A stretch of DNA of 64,000 bases from Pseudogymnoascus destructans (taxonomy: Eukaryota > Ascomycota > Leotiomycetes > Thelebolales > Thelebolaceae): assembly GCF_001641265.1 (NCBI RefSeq), contig NW_020167545.1, positions 248,001 through 312,000 on the forward strand. Direction: 5' to 3'. Both the position numbers and the translations under genes were made by a program. Under the pieces are notes generated by a model. It was given only the letters and a program-made list of their open reading frames with translations. It made no database searches and had not been told where the DNA came from. Each line of letters begins with the position of its first letter. Positions within the stretch are counted from its first letter, which is position 1. Positions 53,676 through 64,000 of the stretch are shown piece after piece.

Positions 53676-54693
53676 AGGAGATTTTCTGACAGATGGTTCA
53701 ATCCCATTATCAGATAATAATCTTTTTGTTTATTTTGCCCCGCTGAGGCAGACGAGGCTGGGTGCTAAAATCCAAGAGGATCTAAGCTTCCGCTGAGCAG
53801 GGTTGTTGACATCGACGTCACTCATCTTCGGCATTTGATGGGTTCGTCCAAGAGCCAAGGAACGCAAGGTAAACAAATTATCAACAGCGACTCCGCGTTC
53901 GATATAACTTTTTTACGTACAAATGATATATGTTTCACCTGACAAATAGTCCCTCTTGAGACATCTCATACTCGTATCAACCCCGACAATCGCCGCGTGC
54001 GCGTGAAATGTCTCTCTCCTGCCTTCCCCTCTTGAGAGTCCCTGCTGCAAGTAAGCTGCATGTAGTATGGCGGGGAAGTCCCCGAAGGCTAATGTACTGT
54101 AGCCACAGCGCCGAAGGCACAGCGACGGCATGGGTTGGAACTGCATGACGACACATAGCGGCCCTTCTCCCATGACTCCAGCCCGCATCTGACGATGCCG
54201 CGCCCTGCACATCTCATCCAATCCGGCAATGGAAAAGCGGAATCCCTGGGCGCTGCCGCGGTTGGATCTAGTCCCCCATCCAGACCAAGGCTATCATGAT
54301 GCGGGGAAAGGGTAATAGTTGTCAAAGTTGTCAAAGGACCGACCGTGGCGGAGGCGTCGGCGCGGGGTACTCAGTAGATCCACCGGCGACCATCGCTGCT
54401 TACGGCGATCACTATATCGCGATGTGGGCAGACCGCTGCGTCATCTTGGAGGGTTCGGCCGGACAGGGCTCGCACTTGTTGGATTCCAGGGTTCAGTAAA
54501 CAAACCGCTACCTGATGCGCGGTGGGTCTCCCCCGGCGATTCTCAAGGGGATGCTTTATGCTGTGCAGGGTTCTGTGCTACAAAGAAGTCAAGAAGAGAG
54601 ACCGACCCAGTAGACGTTGGCGACGACCGCCCCAGACCCAATTGATTATCTAGAGTCAACCCCAGAAAAAAAAAGTAGAAATACATATCCAAG
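53676..54693. other. Intergenic, no gene recognised
   Basis: No coding pattern is supported. A TTTTTGT-rich run (53721-53735) right after the tRNA-like gene could terminate Pol III. The last part is the trehalase leader, with an A run (54665-54674) just before the ATG. Confidence 0.35.
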
Positions 54694-57600
54694 ATGTTTC
54701 GATTTCTGGTTGCTACTCTCACAGTGTTGGGCTGCCAGCTCTCACCTGCTAGAGCTGTGGAGGTGGAGCAAAAAGATTTCTCAATCACAAATACTAATGT
54801 ATCAGCTGTGTGGAACCAGACCGATTGGTCTATTACCACCGTCGATTACGTGCCAGCACAGTACCAGTCGCGAATCTCTCTCTCAAACGGGTATGTTACT
54901 CAGTGTTGAATCTGTCGCGACGACGAGCATTTTGAGACTGAACTGACCATTGTTTAGATACGCCGGTGCTTCATTGGCGGCAGCAGGCCCGTTCTTCGAG
55001 TATGATGTGAACCAGACAAACCCCTACGGCGATGAGCCGGCAAATCTGTGGCCTTTGTTTTCTCGCCGACTGTCTTTCTCTACTATTAGCGGCTTCTACG
55101 ACGTCCAGCAGAATGGCAGCGGCACAAACTATCCATGGCTGGAGCAGTACGGATATGAGTCGTTCATTGCTGGCATTCCGCACGCAACTGGAATTATTTT
55201 CACCTTCGGAGATGCCACGTTGGATAGCACCGCAGATCCAAGTGAGATCTCCAACTTCGAATCCAGTTTGACCTTCAAGACCGGAGTAGCCACATGGACT
55301 TATAAATGGAGTCCTGCTGGCGTTTCGACGACGTTCCAAGTCAGCTTCAAGGCCATCTTCAGCAGGGTAGCGCCGAATCTTATTGCGGTTGAGGCGCAAA
55401 TTACTCCTTCAGGCGATGTCAATGGCAAGGTGACAGACGTGTTGGATGGCAGGAGTGCTGTCCGGTCTTACTTGGCTGAGAAAAAAATGGACGACCATTC
55501 TACAACCATCCTCACTGCGGTTCATCCCGATAATCTCCCCAATGTTACAGCATACTTGGTTTCTACTGCCGAGTTTGACGACACATATACAGACAAGTCT
55601 TCCAGAGTAGAGGCTTCAGCACCGATCGTCAGCACAAACGAGACAACCATTGGGCAGACCTTCAACATTGCATTGAAGTCAGGACAGACAGCAACCTTCC
55701 ACAAGTATGTTGGCGTTGCGTCAACCGACAAATTTGAAGACGCCGAGGCTGTGGCGCGAAAGGCATCGAAAGATGGAAGCGCTGCGGGATGGAATGCGGC
55801 GGTCTCCGACCATGTCGCTGCATGGGGAGAGCTCATGACAGAGGCTGCCATTGACAACTTCACGGATCCCACAACCGGCCAACTTCCACCTGATGCAAAC
55901 ATTGAAATCCTCCAAATCGCCACTGTTGCAAATAGCTTTTACCTACTCCAGAGTCTGCAGCCCGATGGATCTGGCCTCAACGACAACAGTATTTCAGTGG
56001 GCGGACTGGCCTCGGAATCTTATGCTGGTATGATTTTCTGGGATGCCGATTACTGGATGGCTCCTGGACTCAACTTGCACTTCCCCAGCTACAGCAAGCA
56101 GATTAGCAATTATCGAGCTAAGCTGTTCGACCAAGCGAAGGCTAATGCAGCATTCAATAACTACTCGAACGAAAGTGCCCTGTATTCGTGGACTTCGGGG
56201 CGATTCGGCAACTGCACTGGCACGGGACCTTGTGTCGACTATGAGTACCATCTGAATCATGACATTGCATTCAACTTGGTGCAACTGTACAATATCACGC
56301 AAAATAAGACGTGGTTCGATAATGGCCCAAGGCAGATTGTTGAGAGCCTTGCGCACATGACAGGGGAGCTCTTGGAATACAATGAGACAACCAAGACCTA
56401 CTGGATTCATAACATGACTGATCCAGATGAGTACGCTGTAAGTTGTTGCTAACCTCTTCAAAAGCAAAGAACTAACAAAAACAGAACCATATCGACAATG
56501 GAGCATTTACTATTGCCTCTGCTGCTGACCTTCTCCTCGTCGCAAACGGTCTTCGTCGAAACAATGGCGAGGCCATCAACGAGACCTGGCAACAAATGTC
56601 GGAGAATATCGAGTTCCCAACCTCACCTTCTGATATAACTCTGGAGTACCAGACCATGGACAATAATGTCAATGTCAAGCAGGCTGATGTTATCTTGCTC
56701 GCCTACCCATTGGACTATGACCAAAACAATTATACCGAGGCTGATAAGCTGTTGGATCTGGATTATGTTAGTCCTCAGTATCCTATCCCCTATGCATCGC
56801 TAACATTGTGCAGTATTCCAACCGACAGTCTCCAAATGGGCCGGCTATGACCTACTCCATTTCTGCCATAGTAGCGAACGCCATCTCCCCATCCGGTTGT
56901 GCTGCATATACCTTCACACTCAATGGCTTCCTTCCATATCTCCGTGCGCCATTCTACCAGTTCTCTGAGCAAAACGATGACAACGTCAAGAGGAACGGCC
57001 ACCAAAACCCAGCCTTCCCATTCTTGACCGGCCACGGCGGCGCCAACCAGATCGCCCCCTTCGGCTTCCTTGGTCTCCGCACCGATCAGCAACACTTATT
57101 CATCAACCCATCCCTACCCCCTCAGATCCCGCACCTGAAACTGCGAGACATCTATTTCGCCGGCGCCGGTTTCCGCATCTCCATGAACCGCACACACACC
57201 ACCATCACCCGCTTCTCAACCGAAGGCGTCCCCACCCTCACAGACAAATACGCCGGAACCAGCATGCCCATCGACGTCGGCACCCCTGGTGACAACCAGG
57301 CCATCTACAACATCGACGTCGACCAAACCATCTACGTCCCCAACCGCCTCTACTTCGACAACATCACCTACACAGGCAACCTCCTCCAATGCCAGAAAGT
57401 CTCCTCCACCGATGCCTACGCTCCCGGCCAATTTCCGCAAGCCGCCATCGACGGCGCTATCGCCACGGCGTGGCAGCCTACTGCAAATGGCTCGGCAAGC
57501 ATTCTCATTGATATGTCCAGCGGCTCATATGAGAAGGTCAACCAGCTCTACTTCAACTGGGGCTCGCGCCCGCCTCGCCGCGCGGTAGTGTCGTTCGGTA

Positions 57601-58016
57601 ATGAGACAGCATCTGACTGCAACGGCCAGCGCCAGCTCAGCGGGAAGGTCATCAGGATCCCGCTTAACTCCATCAAACCGAATGATCCCTTCGATGCTGC
57701 CGTAGCGGCTGCCGCGGTCGTGAAACCGTATATTGGCAACGAGACGCTGATTTCGGTGCCTGCTGACGCGTGGTCCGGGAACTGGGTGAAGTTGGAGATT
57801 GAGGGGTGTTGGGCGAATGGGGATGAGGATCAGAAGGGCGCGACGGTGGCGGAGTTTGTGGTTGTAGGAGGTGGTGCAGGGGTTGTCGGGGGCGAGGGGG
57901 GAGGGAAGGGGAATGGAACGTATAATGGGGGGCCGGCGAGTAATAATACGGTTGCGGGGACGGGGACGGGGGCGGGGGCGGAGGGGGCGGATGTTGGGGC
58001 AGAGGTGGCGGGATAG
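54694..58016 (+). CDS. Secreted acid trehalase, glycoside hydrolase family 65, 1053 aa
   Basis: Four exons: 54694-54890, 54958-56437, 56485-56766 and 56814-58016. The introns are 67, 47 and 47 nt. A signal peptide opens the protein (FRFLVATLTVLGCQLSPARA). The N-terminal GH65 beta-sandwich includes SRISLSNGYAGASLAAAGPFFE. The (alpha/alpha)6 barrel carries FWDADYWMAPGL and the proton-donor region DYEYHLNHDIAF (Glu about 495). A C-terminal domain (about 880-1020: AIDGAIATAWQPTANGS, WVKLEIEGCW) resembles an F5/8 type C carbohydrate-binding module. Many N-x-S/T sites fit a secreted glycoprotein. The enzyme splits extracellular or vacuolar trehalose into glucose, as yeast Ath1. The tail is Gly/Thr-rich (GGGAGVVGGEGG..., TGTGAGAEG), possibly a GPI or wall-attachment region. 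The gene is flanked by an inverted pair of tRNA-like genes. Confidence 0.92.
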
Positions 58017-58333
58017 AGATAGGATTTAATGAGCTTATTGACTTTGTGTCATTCCACTCAACCTAACTATTCTTATGGGAGTGAAATCCGCGTAGAAATA
58101 TGTATGCGGTGTTTTCAAGGCCCTTTTGTGCGTATATACTGGTACGAGTACGCGAACCTGGCCTTTTCTTGGCGGGGTAGTGGGGTAAAAAGAAAACCTT
58201 TGCTCAATTCAACACTCGTAAAAAAAATAGTGTAAACAAACAAACCTTAATTGAACATTCATAAAAAGAAAAAACTCGCAAAAAAGAAATGCAGCTGTGA
58301 TGGATTCGAACCATCATTTATCTTCAATCTCCT
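58017..58333. other. Intergenic, AT-rich
   Basis: An A-rich stretch with several AAAAAA runs lies at 58215-58285, before the minus-strand tRNA-like gene. T runs on the minus strand here can serve as its Pol III terminator. Confidence 0.4.
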
Positions 58334-58429
58334 GGCGGGACTGGGAATCGAACCCAGATTGAAACGGGCTTGTATGTTACAACAGATGTTATACCACAAC
58401 GTCACGTGCTACCATTACACCATCCCACC
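58334..58429 (-). tRNA. Second tRNA-like gene, inverted copy of 53576-53675
   Basis: The same acceptor (GGTGGGA/TCCCGCC), D arm, T arm and anticodon-arm halves as the plus-strand copy. The two copies differ only inside the presumed intron, which here is 4 nt shorter and different in sequence. Divergence limited to the insert argues that it is an intron and that the mature part is under selection or recently duplicated. The reserve about identity is the same as for the first copy. Confidence 0.6.
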
Positions 58430-58746
58430 GCGTTTAGCGGAAGGAGACCATATAGGCTGGTCAATTGTGGCGGATGGACGCTTAATCCGCTTTATGTACT
58501 TAGTTTGGGATCACGTGTTTTCGGGTTTCCTAGACGCGTTTGGTTTGCTGGACTCGCGTTGGATTGGGGCCACAAATACGATCGCAACTGAAGGACGATA
58601 ATGGCGGCTCTGAGAGATATTGTGTAACACCGGTGATCAAGGTTGAAGGGTCGGTGAAGCTTCGGGGACTCTCCAAACTCATTGTCCTCATTCAACACCA
58701 CTTCCCCCACCACCTCCAACAAGACAAACACCCCGCCACATCAATA

Positions 58747-60481
58747 ATGCCTCGACCCTCTGAAAACCGACTCGTCCTCCCCGTCTCCTTCGCCCTCCTC
58801 GAAAACATCAAGATCTACTTCGAAGAGAACCTCGGTGCGTCCCCTCCCTCCCCACCAAAGCCAGCCCACTAACACCCCCCAGCAAACGACGCCCTCGACC
58901 TCCTCCAACACCTCGTCATCTCCGGCAAGAGAACCACCGCACCCCCCGGCAGCCGCCCCAACTCCGTCATCCCACCCCCCTCATACCTAGATCTCATCTC
59001 CACCCTCTCCATCCACCCGCGCCACACCACCTACACAAAGTCGCGTGATGACCACCAGGCCGCCTTAAATGCCTTGGGATACCTGCAACTCCTCCCCGCG
59101 CTAGTCAGCGTCAAGGACTCTAGGGTGGGTCAAGCCTTCCGCTTCGAAGAAGGTCGGTCGGCTGAAATCCAACGCTGGGAGAGAGGCACAAAGAGGAAGG
59201 CGAGGGTGGCGCTTGAGGGGAGCGAGGCCGTCGCATTCGACGACGATGTTATTGACCACCCCATAGCGCGGGACAGTATTTGGACCCAAGCAAAGGATTT
59301 CTGGCATGTAGTAGGGTGGGCGGTTAACTGTGCTGTTTGGCACCGCAGGAGGTGGGAGTATTGGCAGCTGTGGTTAGAGTTTATGATATTGGTTATGGAG
59401 AGGGATTTGGAGGAGAGGATTGCCCTGCGCGATGCGGGGGAAGAGGGGGAAGGGGGGAGGCCGGAGGAGTCGATTCTGGGAAGGTTCCTGCTGCTTAATG
59501 AGGGTGGTGAGTCGAGGCAGGTGTGGAAGAGGGCTGCGAAGGCGATTTTTGCGGATGGTTCGGAGAGGGCTATGAATGAGTTCCCTCTGGTTTGGAGGGA
59601 GGAGACGAAGGTACCCAAAGACGACGACATGGAAATGTACAAGGCACCGTCGATATACCGCGACGTCGAGGACCCTTCCAAAGACTGGCTCAGTCGCACC
59701 GGCCCAGGAGTGCGAGACCTCCGCATCCGCCTCATAACTCTCGTAAGCCCCCGTCCCCCCTCCACCACCCATCGACACCCTCAACTAACACCCCCACCAG
59801 CTCCTCCACATCTCCCACCAAACCCTATCAACCTCCCTCTCCCCCTCCTCCCTCTCCGACCTCCTCGCCTCCCACATCACCCACCTCCCCTACCCCATCT
59901 ACACCTCCCTCCTCCGCGCCTCACCGCTTGACACCCTTCCCCTCTCCTCCCTCTCCACCCTCACCCAAACAATCGCAAGCTGGCTCATCGACCACGCCGC
60001 GCCCGCGAACCCCGGCCCTGATGATGCGCCTACGCAAGACACGCTTGCGATGTGCTTCCTCCCCTTCGCAGCTAACACCAGCTCGCTCGAGGATAACGCC
60101 CGACTTAGTTGGGCGGTTGAGATTTTGCAGCGTATGTACTTCGATGCGCACCGCGATGAGAGTCCCACGCGCGCCTTTGTCAAGGCGGCAGAAGCGGGCA
60201 TTGCGGCGCGTGCGAAACGTGTGAGGGATGCGAAGGTGAGGACAGGGGTGAAGGGGGAGGAGGATGAGATGTTTAGGCAGCAGATGCTGGAGAGCTCGTG
60301 GAGGATGAGGATGTTGATTGGGGCTGTTGAGGAGAAGATGGTTAGGAGGAAGAAGAGGGCTGAGAAGGGGGGTGGGGGGGAGGGGGTGAAGGTGAAGGTG
60401 GAGGTGGTGGATAAGAATGAGGAGGTTGCGAGGGCGAAGATGATTTCGGATTTGGAGGCAGATTGGGATACTCTGGATTGA
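58747..60481 (+). CDS. Conserved fungal protein of unknown function, 542 aa
   Basis: Three exons: 58747-58834, 58883-59742 and 59801-60481. The introns are 48 and 58 nt. The protein looks mainly helical: LPVSFALLENIKIYFEENL, ALDLLQHLVISGKR, SYLDLISTLSIHPRHTTY, then DFWHVVGWAVNCAVWHRRRWEYWQLWLEFMILVMERDLEER, rich in Trp. A C-terminal half has LPFAANTSSLEDNARLSWAVEIL, a basic block (EEKMVRRKKRAEK) and an acidic end (SDLEADWDTLD). I cannot attach a known domain. No signal peptide or membrane segment is evident, so it is probably nuclear or cytoplasmic. Confidence 0.7.
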
Positions 60482-61902
60482 AGGAATTGGGGGGATGAAT
60501 TAATGAAGGGATGATTTGGTGAATCAATGTATCTATCTCGATTTTGCTGGGCGTATGGATCGGGAGGAGCAGTTTTGCTATATTCGCTATGGCTGGATAT
60601 TTCTGAAAAGGTCGGGACCTGAGGGTGCCATGGCTGGAATCCCCATCCTCATCCCCATCCTCATCCCCATCCTCATCCCCATCCTCATCCCCATCCTCAT
60701 CCCCATCCTCATCCCCATCCTCATCCCCATCCTCATCCCCATCCTCATCCCCATCCTCATCCCCATCCCCATCCTCCTCATCTTCATCCTCACAACCGCA
60801 GCCTCGCAACTCCCTCAGCCTCGTCCCCATTTCCCAAACCACACCACCAATCACAACCCTCCTCCATGTCGCAATCGATCCCCTGTCCTCCCAGCCAATC
60901 ACAGCGCCCACACTCCTCTGACAAGCTCCCAGTTCTCATAACCAATGCGAATTGATATATATCTCAATTCTCCCACTCGCGATTCTTCATTCCTTGATAT
61001 CATTCCTTGATATCATTCCGTCATGTTCGCGTGCAGTGGTTTGAGACGCGTTGTGGTGGTGGTGAGGTCTTGTGGCCTTTGATCGGGCGGTCGCAGCGAC
61101 AGTGAGTGATTGACGGGGAAGAGAAGGGGAATGGGGAGAGGAAAGTACCGTTTTTCTCATATATTATCACTTGGGTGGCGTAGAGAGGGAGCCGGGTTTT
61201 ATTTGCGGTTTCTATTTCCTATATCTTTGGTTTGATACTCGTCTGGATCCTCACCTTCGTCTCCCAGTCTCCCAGTCTCCCAGTCTCCCAGTCTCTCAGT
61301 CTCAGTCTCACCAGATACTGCGGTAATGTATATCCTACATCTGCTCATCCAATGTCCTGCAGATACAGATACAAATCCGCACATATCGGCATATCTTCAG
61401 GATATTGGAGAAAGCATACACACACAAACACTGATAGACTGACATGCACCTGCAGTTTGCGCCCTTCAGTTTCCCCTCCTTCCTCATCAAAAACGACTCA
61501 AAACGACACAACAGAGCCCTCCCGACCACCGTACGACTCAAAAAGCGAAGCGGATACGGAGACCGTCGGAACAAATCCGCCGTCCACCGATCCACCCATC
61601 GCTGACCAATGACAAAATTCCACACCTGCCAATTTCTTAGTCTTGTCACGCTTCGCCCCGCTTGACTAAGGACAGACGAGGAAGCCGTGAAGGTTACAGG
61701 CACAATCTCTTGCTTGTCCCAGCGACAATCCGTTTCTCCTCAGCTGTTACGTGATAGCTCCCTGATGGCGGAACTGCGCCCACGTCGTCCTTGTGACCGC
61801 TGAACAACACAACAAACATATTGGGCAGACAAACGACGACCATATCACTCTTCAACCACGCCAATACGGCTTCACATACACAACGTACATAGCGGTCGGA
61901 AC
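60482..61902. other. Intergenic with a 12-bp minisatellite; no gene recognised
   Basis: Contains the minisatellite at 60641-60778 and a 10-bp repeat TCTCCCAGTC in about four copies at 61258-61297. The open frames here come from those repeats. The last part is the sulfite oxidase promoter. Confidence 0.45.
60641..60778 (+). repeat. 12-bp minisatellite (CCCCATCCTCAT)n, about 11 copies
   Basis: A near-perfect array 160 bases downstream of the preceding gene. Being a multiple of 3 it is open in all six frames, giving artificial SPSS, IPIL and GMRM peptides. Confidence 0.95.
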
Positions 61903-63647
61903 ATGGCGACAAGGAAGCTCTTTCGCCAATTCTGGCGGCCCGTATCCAAACTATGTACCGGTGAGCTAGCTGCAACACCCATCCAACGCACCATCCAGAC
62001 GAGCGCGAAGCATGCACACCCATTTCCGGGCAAGGAACACTTACGGCCACCTCCCAAACGGAATAGCCAGATGCTTGCTCTCACCGGCGGAGGTGTTCTA
62101 ACCATCCTGCTCGGCTCACAACTCGCATTTCCATCCCACGAGAAGAACGCCCCCGAACCACCACCATCCCATGAGACCACCGCTAATCCACAACCCCATT
62201 CCGAGCCGGAAACCCAACCCGAGCTGAAAGAAGGGGTACAATATTACCGCCTTGATGAAATCCGCAGCCATGATGGTGCCTCGGCCCGGCCCTGGGTCAC
62301 GCGCGGCACCTCCGTCTACGACATCACAGACTGGATCCCGGCACACCCTGGCGGCGAGGTGATCCTGCGCGCGTGCGGGGGCAGTCTAGATCCGTACTGG
62401 GACATCTTCTCGATCCACAAGCGCAAAGACGTTTACGAGATCCTAGAGGAGTACAAGGTCGGGGAAATCTCACCGCACGACCTCGTTGATGGCAAGCTCC
62501 CGGCCGCAACAGTCCCTAATCCCTTCATCGCCGACCCGGAACGTGATCCACGTCTCCTAACACTCACCACGCGTCCGCGCAACGCCGAAACACCCTCCGA
62601 AGGCCTCTCCCCTTTCCTCACCCCCACCCCCCTCTTCTACGTCCGGAACCACATGTGGGTTCCCCCTGTCGAGGCCAATGAGCACAGCCTAACCATCACG
62701 CTCCCCTCCGGCGACGAAAAGACCTACACTCTGCAAGACCTCAAATCCCGCTTCCGCACCCACACCGTGACCGCAACCCTCCAATGCTCCGGTAACCGCC
62801 GCGCAGACATGACCCGCGCCGTCCCCGACAAAGGCACCAACGGTCTCCAATGGGAAGCCGGCGCCATCTCCTGCGCGGAATGGACCGGCGTCAAACTCCG
62901 CGACGTCCTCGCTGACGCCGGGTTGGACCTCGCATCCCCCGGCCCCGACGCCAAACACGCACAATTCGAAGGCGCCGAAGCGTACGGCGCCAGTATCCCG
63001 CTCAGCAAGGTTCTCGACTCCCAAGGCGATGTTCTCCTGGCCTTCGGGATGAACGGGGCCCCCCTACCCGCCGACCATGGCTTCCCCCTCCGCGTCATCG
63101 TGCCCGGCAACGTTGCGGCCCGGAGCGTCAAGTGGCTCAAGAAAATCACCGTCAGCGACGAGGAGAGCACGACGCAGTGGCAGCGCCGGGATTACAAGTG
63201 TTTCGGCCCCAACGTCGCCAAGCCCGACTGGAGCAAGGCGCCCAGTATCCAGGAGATGCCCGTCACCAGCGCCATTACACGGATCCAGCGCCCCGAGGCC
63301 GGGGGAAAGGTCAACGTAGAGGGCTACGCGTATAGCGGTGGCGGCCGCGAGATCGTGCGCGTAGATGTGTCGATTGATGCCGGCAAGACGTGGGCGCAGG
63401 CGGAGCTGATGGGCGATGAGGGGAAAGGGAGTAAGAGCTGGTGGTGGAAACGGTGGCGGTTTGAGATCCCGGATGAGGGGGATGGGGGGGGGAGGTGCTG
63501 GTTAAGGCCACGGATGAGAGTTATAATACCCAGCCGGAGGATTATAGGGGGATTTGGAATCAGAGGGGGAATTTGAGCTGTGCGTGGCATGGGGTGCATG
63601 TTGGGCCGGGGGAGGGGGCGAAGGGGGGGAAGGCGGTGAAGGGGTAG
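61903..63647 (+). CDS. Mitochondrial sulfite oxidase with a one-base frameshift near the 3' end
   Basis: The frame opens with a mitochondrial presequence (MATRKLFRQFWRPVSKL) and a hydrophobic anchor-like segment (LALTGGGVLTILLGSQLAF). A cytochrome b5 domain carries the heme ligand in HPGGEVILRACGG (His148). The molybdopterin domain carries the Mo-ligand Cys in TLQCSGNRR (Cys295), and the dimerisation domain follows (YSGGGREIVRVDVSIDAGKTW). The enzyme oxidises sulfite to sulfate. A run of nine G at 63484-63492 breaks the frame: the zero frame ends at 63576 with unrelated residues. One extra G would give VLVKATDESYNTQPEDYR, GIWNQRGNLSCAWHGV and a stop at 63645-63647, the normal end of the family. 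This is either a sequencing slip in the homopolymer or a real frameshift. Confidence 0.88.
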
Positions 63648-63795
63648 GTGGATTGTAGAGTATTAGTACCGCGACATAGCATGGCATAATACCCGATTTA
63701 TTAATTATTTTTGTGTTCGTCTTCACCTTTCCCAGTAGTATCACAACAGCGTGCCATTTTCTTGGAGGGACCACTACTGGTGATACCGCGCTGGG

Positions 63796-63951
63796 TCATT
63801 CAACCTTGAAGAACAGCTTGATCGCCATCGTGGAATCGATGGGATCTTTTAGAGCAACATTCCACCCATAAAAAGGATGGCCGACCGGAATCGACGAAGG
63901 TGGCAAGGATCTTCCGAGTGAAAGTGCTCCGACTGGGTTCTCACCTATCAT
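63796..63951 (-). CDS. Possible 3' exon or small ORF, 51 aa
   Basis: Minus-strand frame from an ATG at 63951 (MIGENPVGALSLGRSLPPSS...HPFYGWNVALKDP...IKLFFKVE). The composition is protein-like and an AG|GT-like splice context sits near its start, so it may be the last exon of a gene continuing beyond the window. The family is not recognised. Just beyond it, CACCAATTATTG/CACCGATTATTGG repeats occur at 63963-63990. Confidence 0.3.
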   Translation of the reverse strand: MIGENPVGALSLGRSLPPSSIPVGHPFYGWNVALKDPIDSTMAIKLFFKVE

Positions 63952-64000
63952 GCATTCTTGTCACCAATTATTGATTCTCACCGATTATTGGTCCTCGCCG

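Noticed and set aside
60516..60941. Open frames with repetitive IPIL, SPSS, GMRM or DEDG peptides on both strands
   Set aside because: Produced by the 12-bp minisatellite, a multiple of three without stops.

Overview
The window comes from a filamentous ascomycete (Pezizomycotina). The evidence is short 45-70 nt GT-AG introns with TACTAAC/CTAAC-like branch points, compact intergenic regions, and fungal families: a DUF3435 tyrosine recombinase, an Mit1-type remodeller, an acid trehalase and an OTT_1508-like deaminase. I cannot place it to class or genus. Repeat-rich, decaying blocks alternate with ordinary housekeeping genes.

Region 1 (1-20.6 kb, accessory): an open Ty3/gypsy gag-pol running off the left edge with its 5' LTR; a second Ty3/gypsy element with RIP-like stop codons; a solo LTR of the first family at the second element's truncation point; an intact AIM9/Fmp29-like phosphotransferase-fold gene; a broken zinc-finger-like gene; an SRPK-type kinase relic that has lost its catalytic loop; an OTT_1508-like deaminase gene with a damaged 5' part; and an apparently intact five-exon DUF3435 gene of 783 aa. 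DUF3435 is the captain recombinase family of Starship giant transposons. It lies at the inner edge of the block, pointing into it.

Region 2 (21.4-26.5 kb): an OSH3-type oxysterol-binding protein and a cysteine-rich single-pass membrane protein. Region 3 (26.5-30.2 kb): a Ty1/copia relic, a third copy of the Ty3/gypsy LTR and several tandem repeats. Region 4 (30.7-34.6 kb): a secreted, probably GPI-anchored alkaline phosphatase and a small cysteine-rich secreted-protein gene interrupted by one stop.

Region 5 (34,718-40,617) is the highlight. It is a complete 5.9-kb hAT transposon with 13-bp terminal inverted repeats and a perfect 8-bp target duplication (CTTGTGAC). It carries an intact 932-aa transposase, a 328-aa protein of unknown function, and a three-exon histone H3-like gene. 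The H3-like tail keeps K4 but has Arg at position 9, Thr at 14 and Met at 18. A motif, CTGGTAATC, recurs in the introns and gaps of all three genes. A transposon carrying its own H3 variant that cannot be methylated at K9 is the best candidate here for an undescribed system.

Region 6 (40.8-64 kb): mostly housekeeping genes. These are an NAD(P)-binding protein, a CCCH zinc-finger protein, a large SHREC/Mit1-type remodeller with an in-frame TAG before its last zinc-knuckle exon, MRM1 (rRNA 2'-O-methyltransferase), two near-identical inverted tRNA-like genes flanking an acid trehalase, a conserved protein of unknown function, and a mitochondrial sulfite oxidase with a one-base slip in a G run. 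All gene models and splice sites were read by eye from the sequence; no searches were run.
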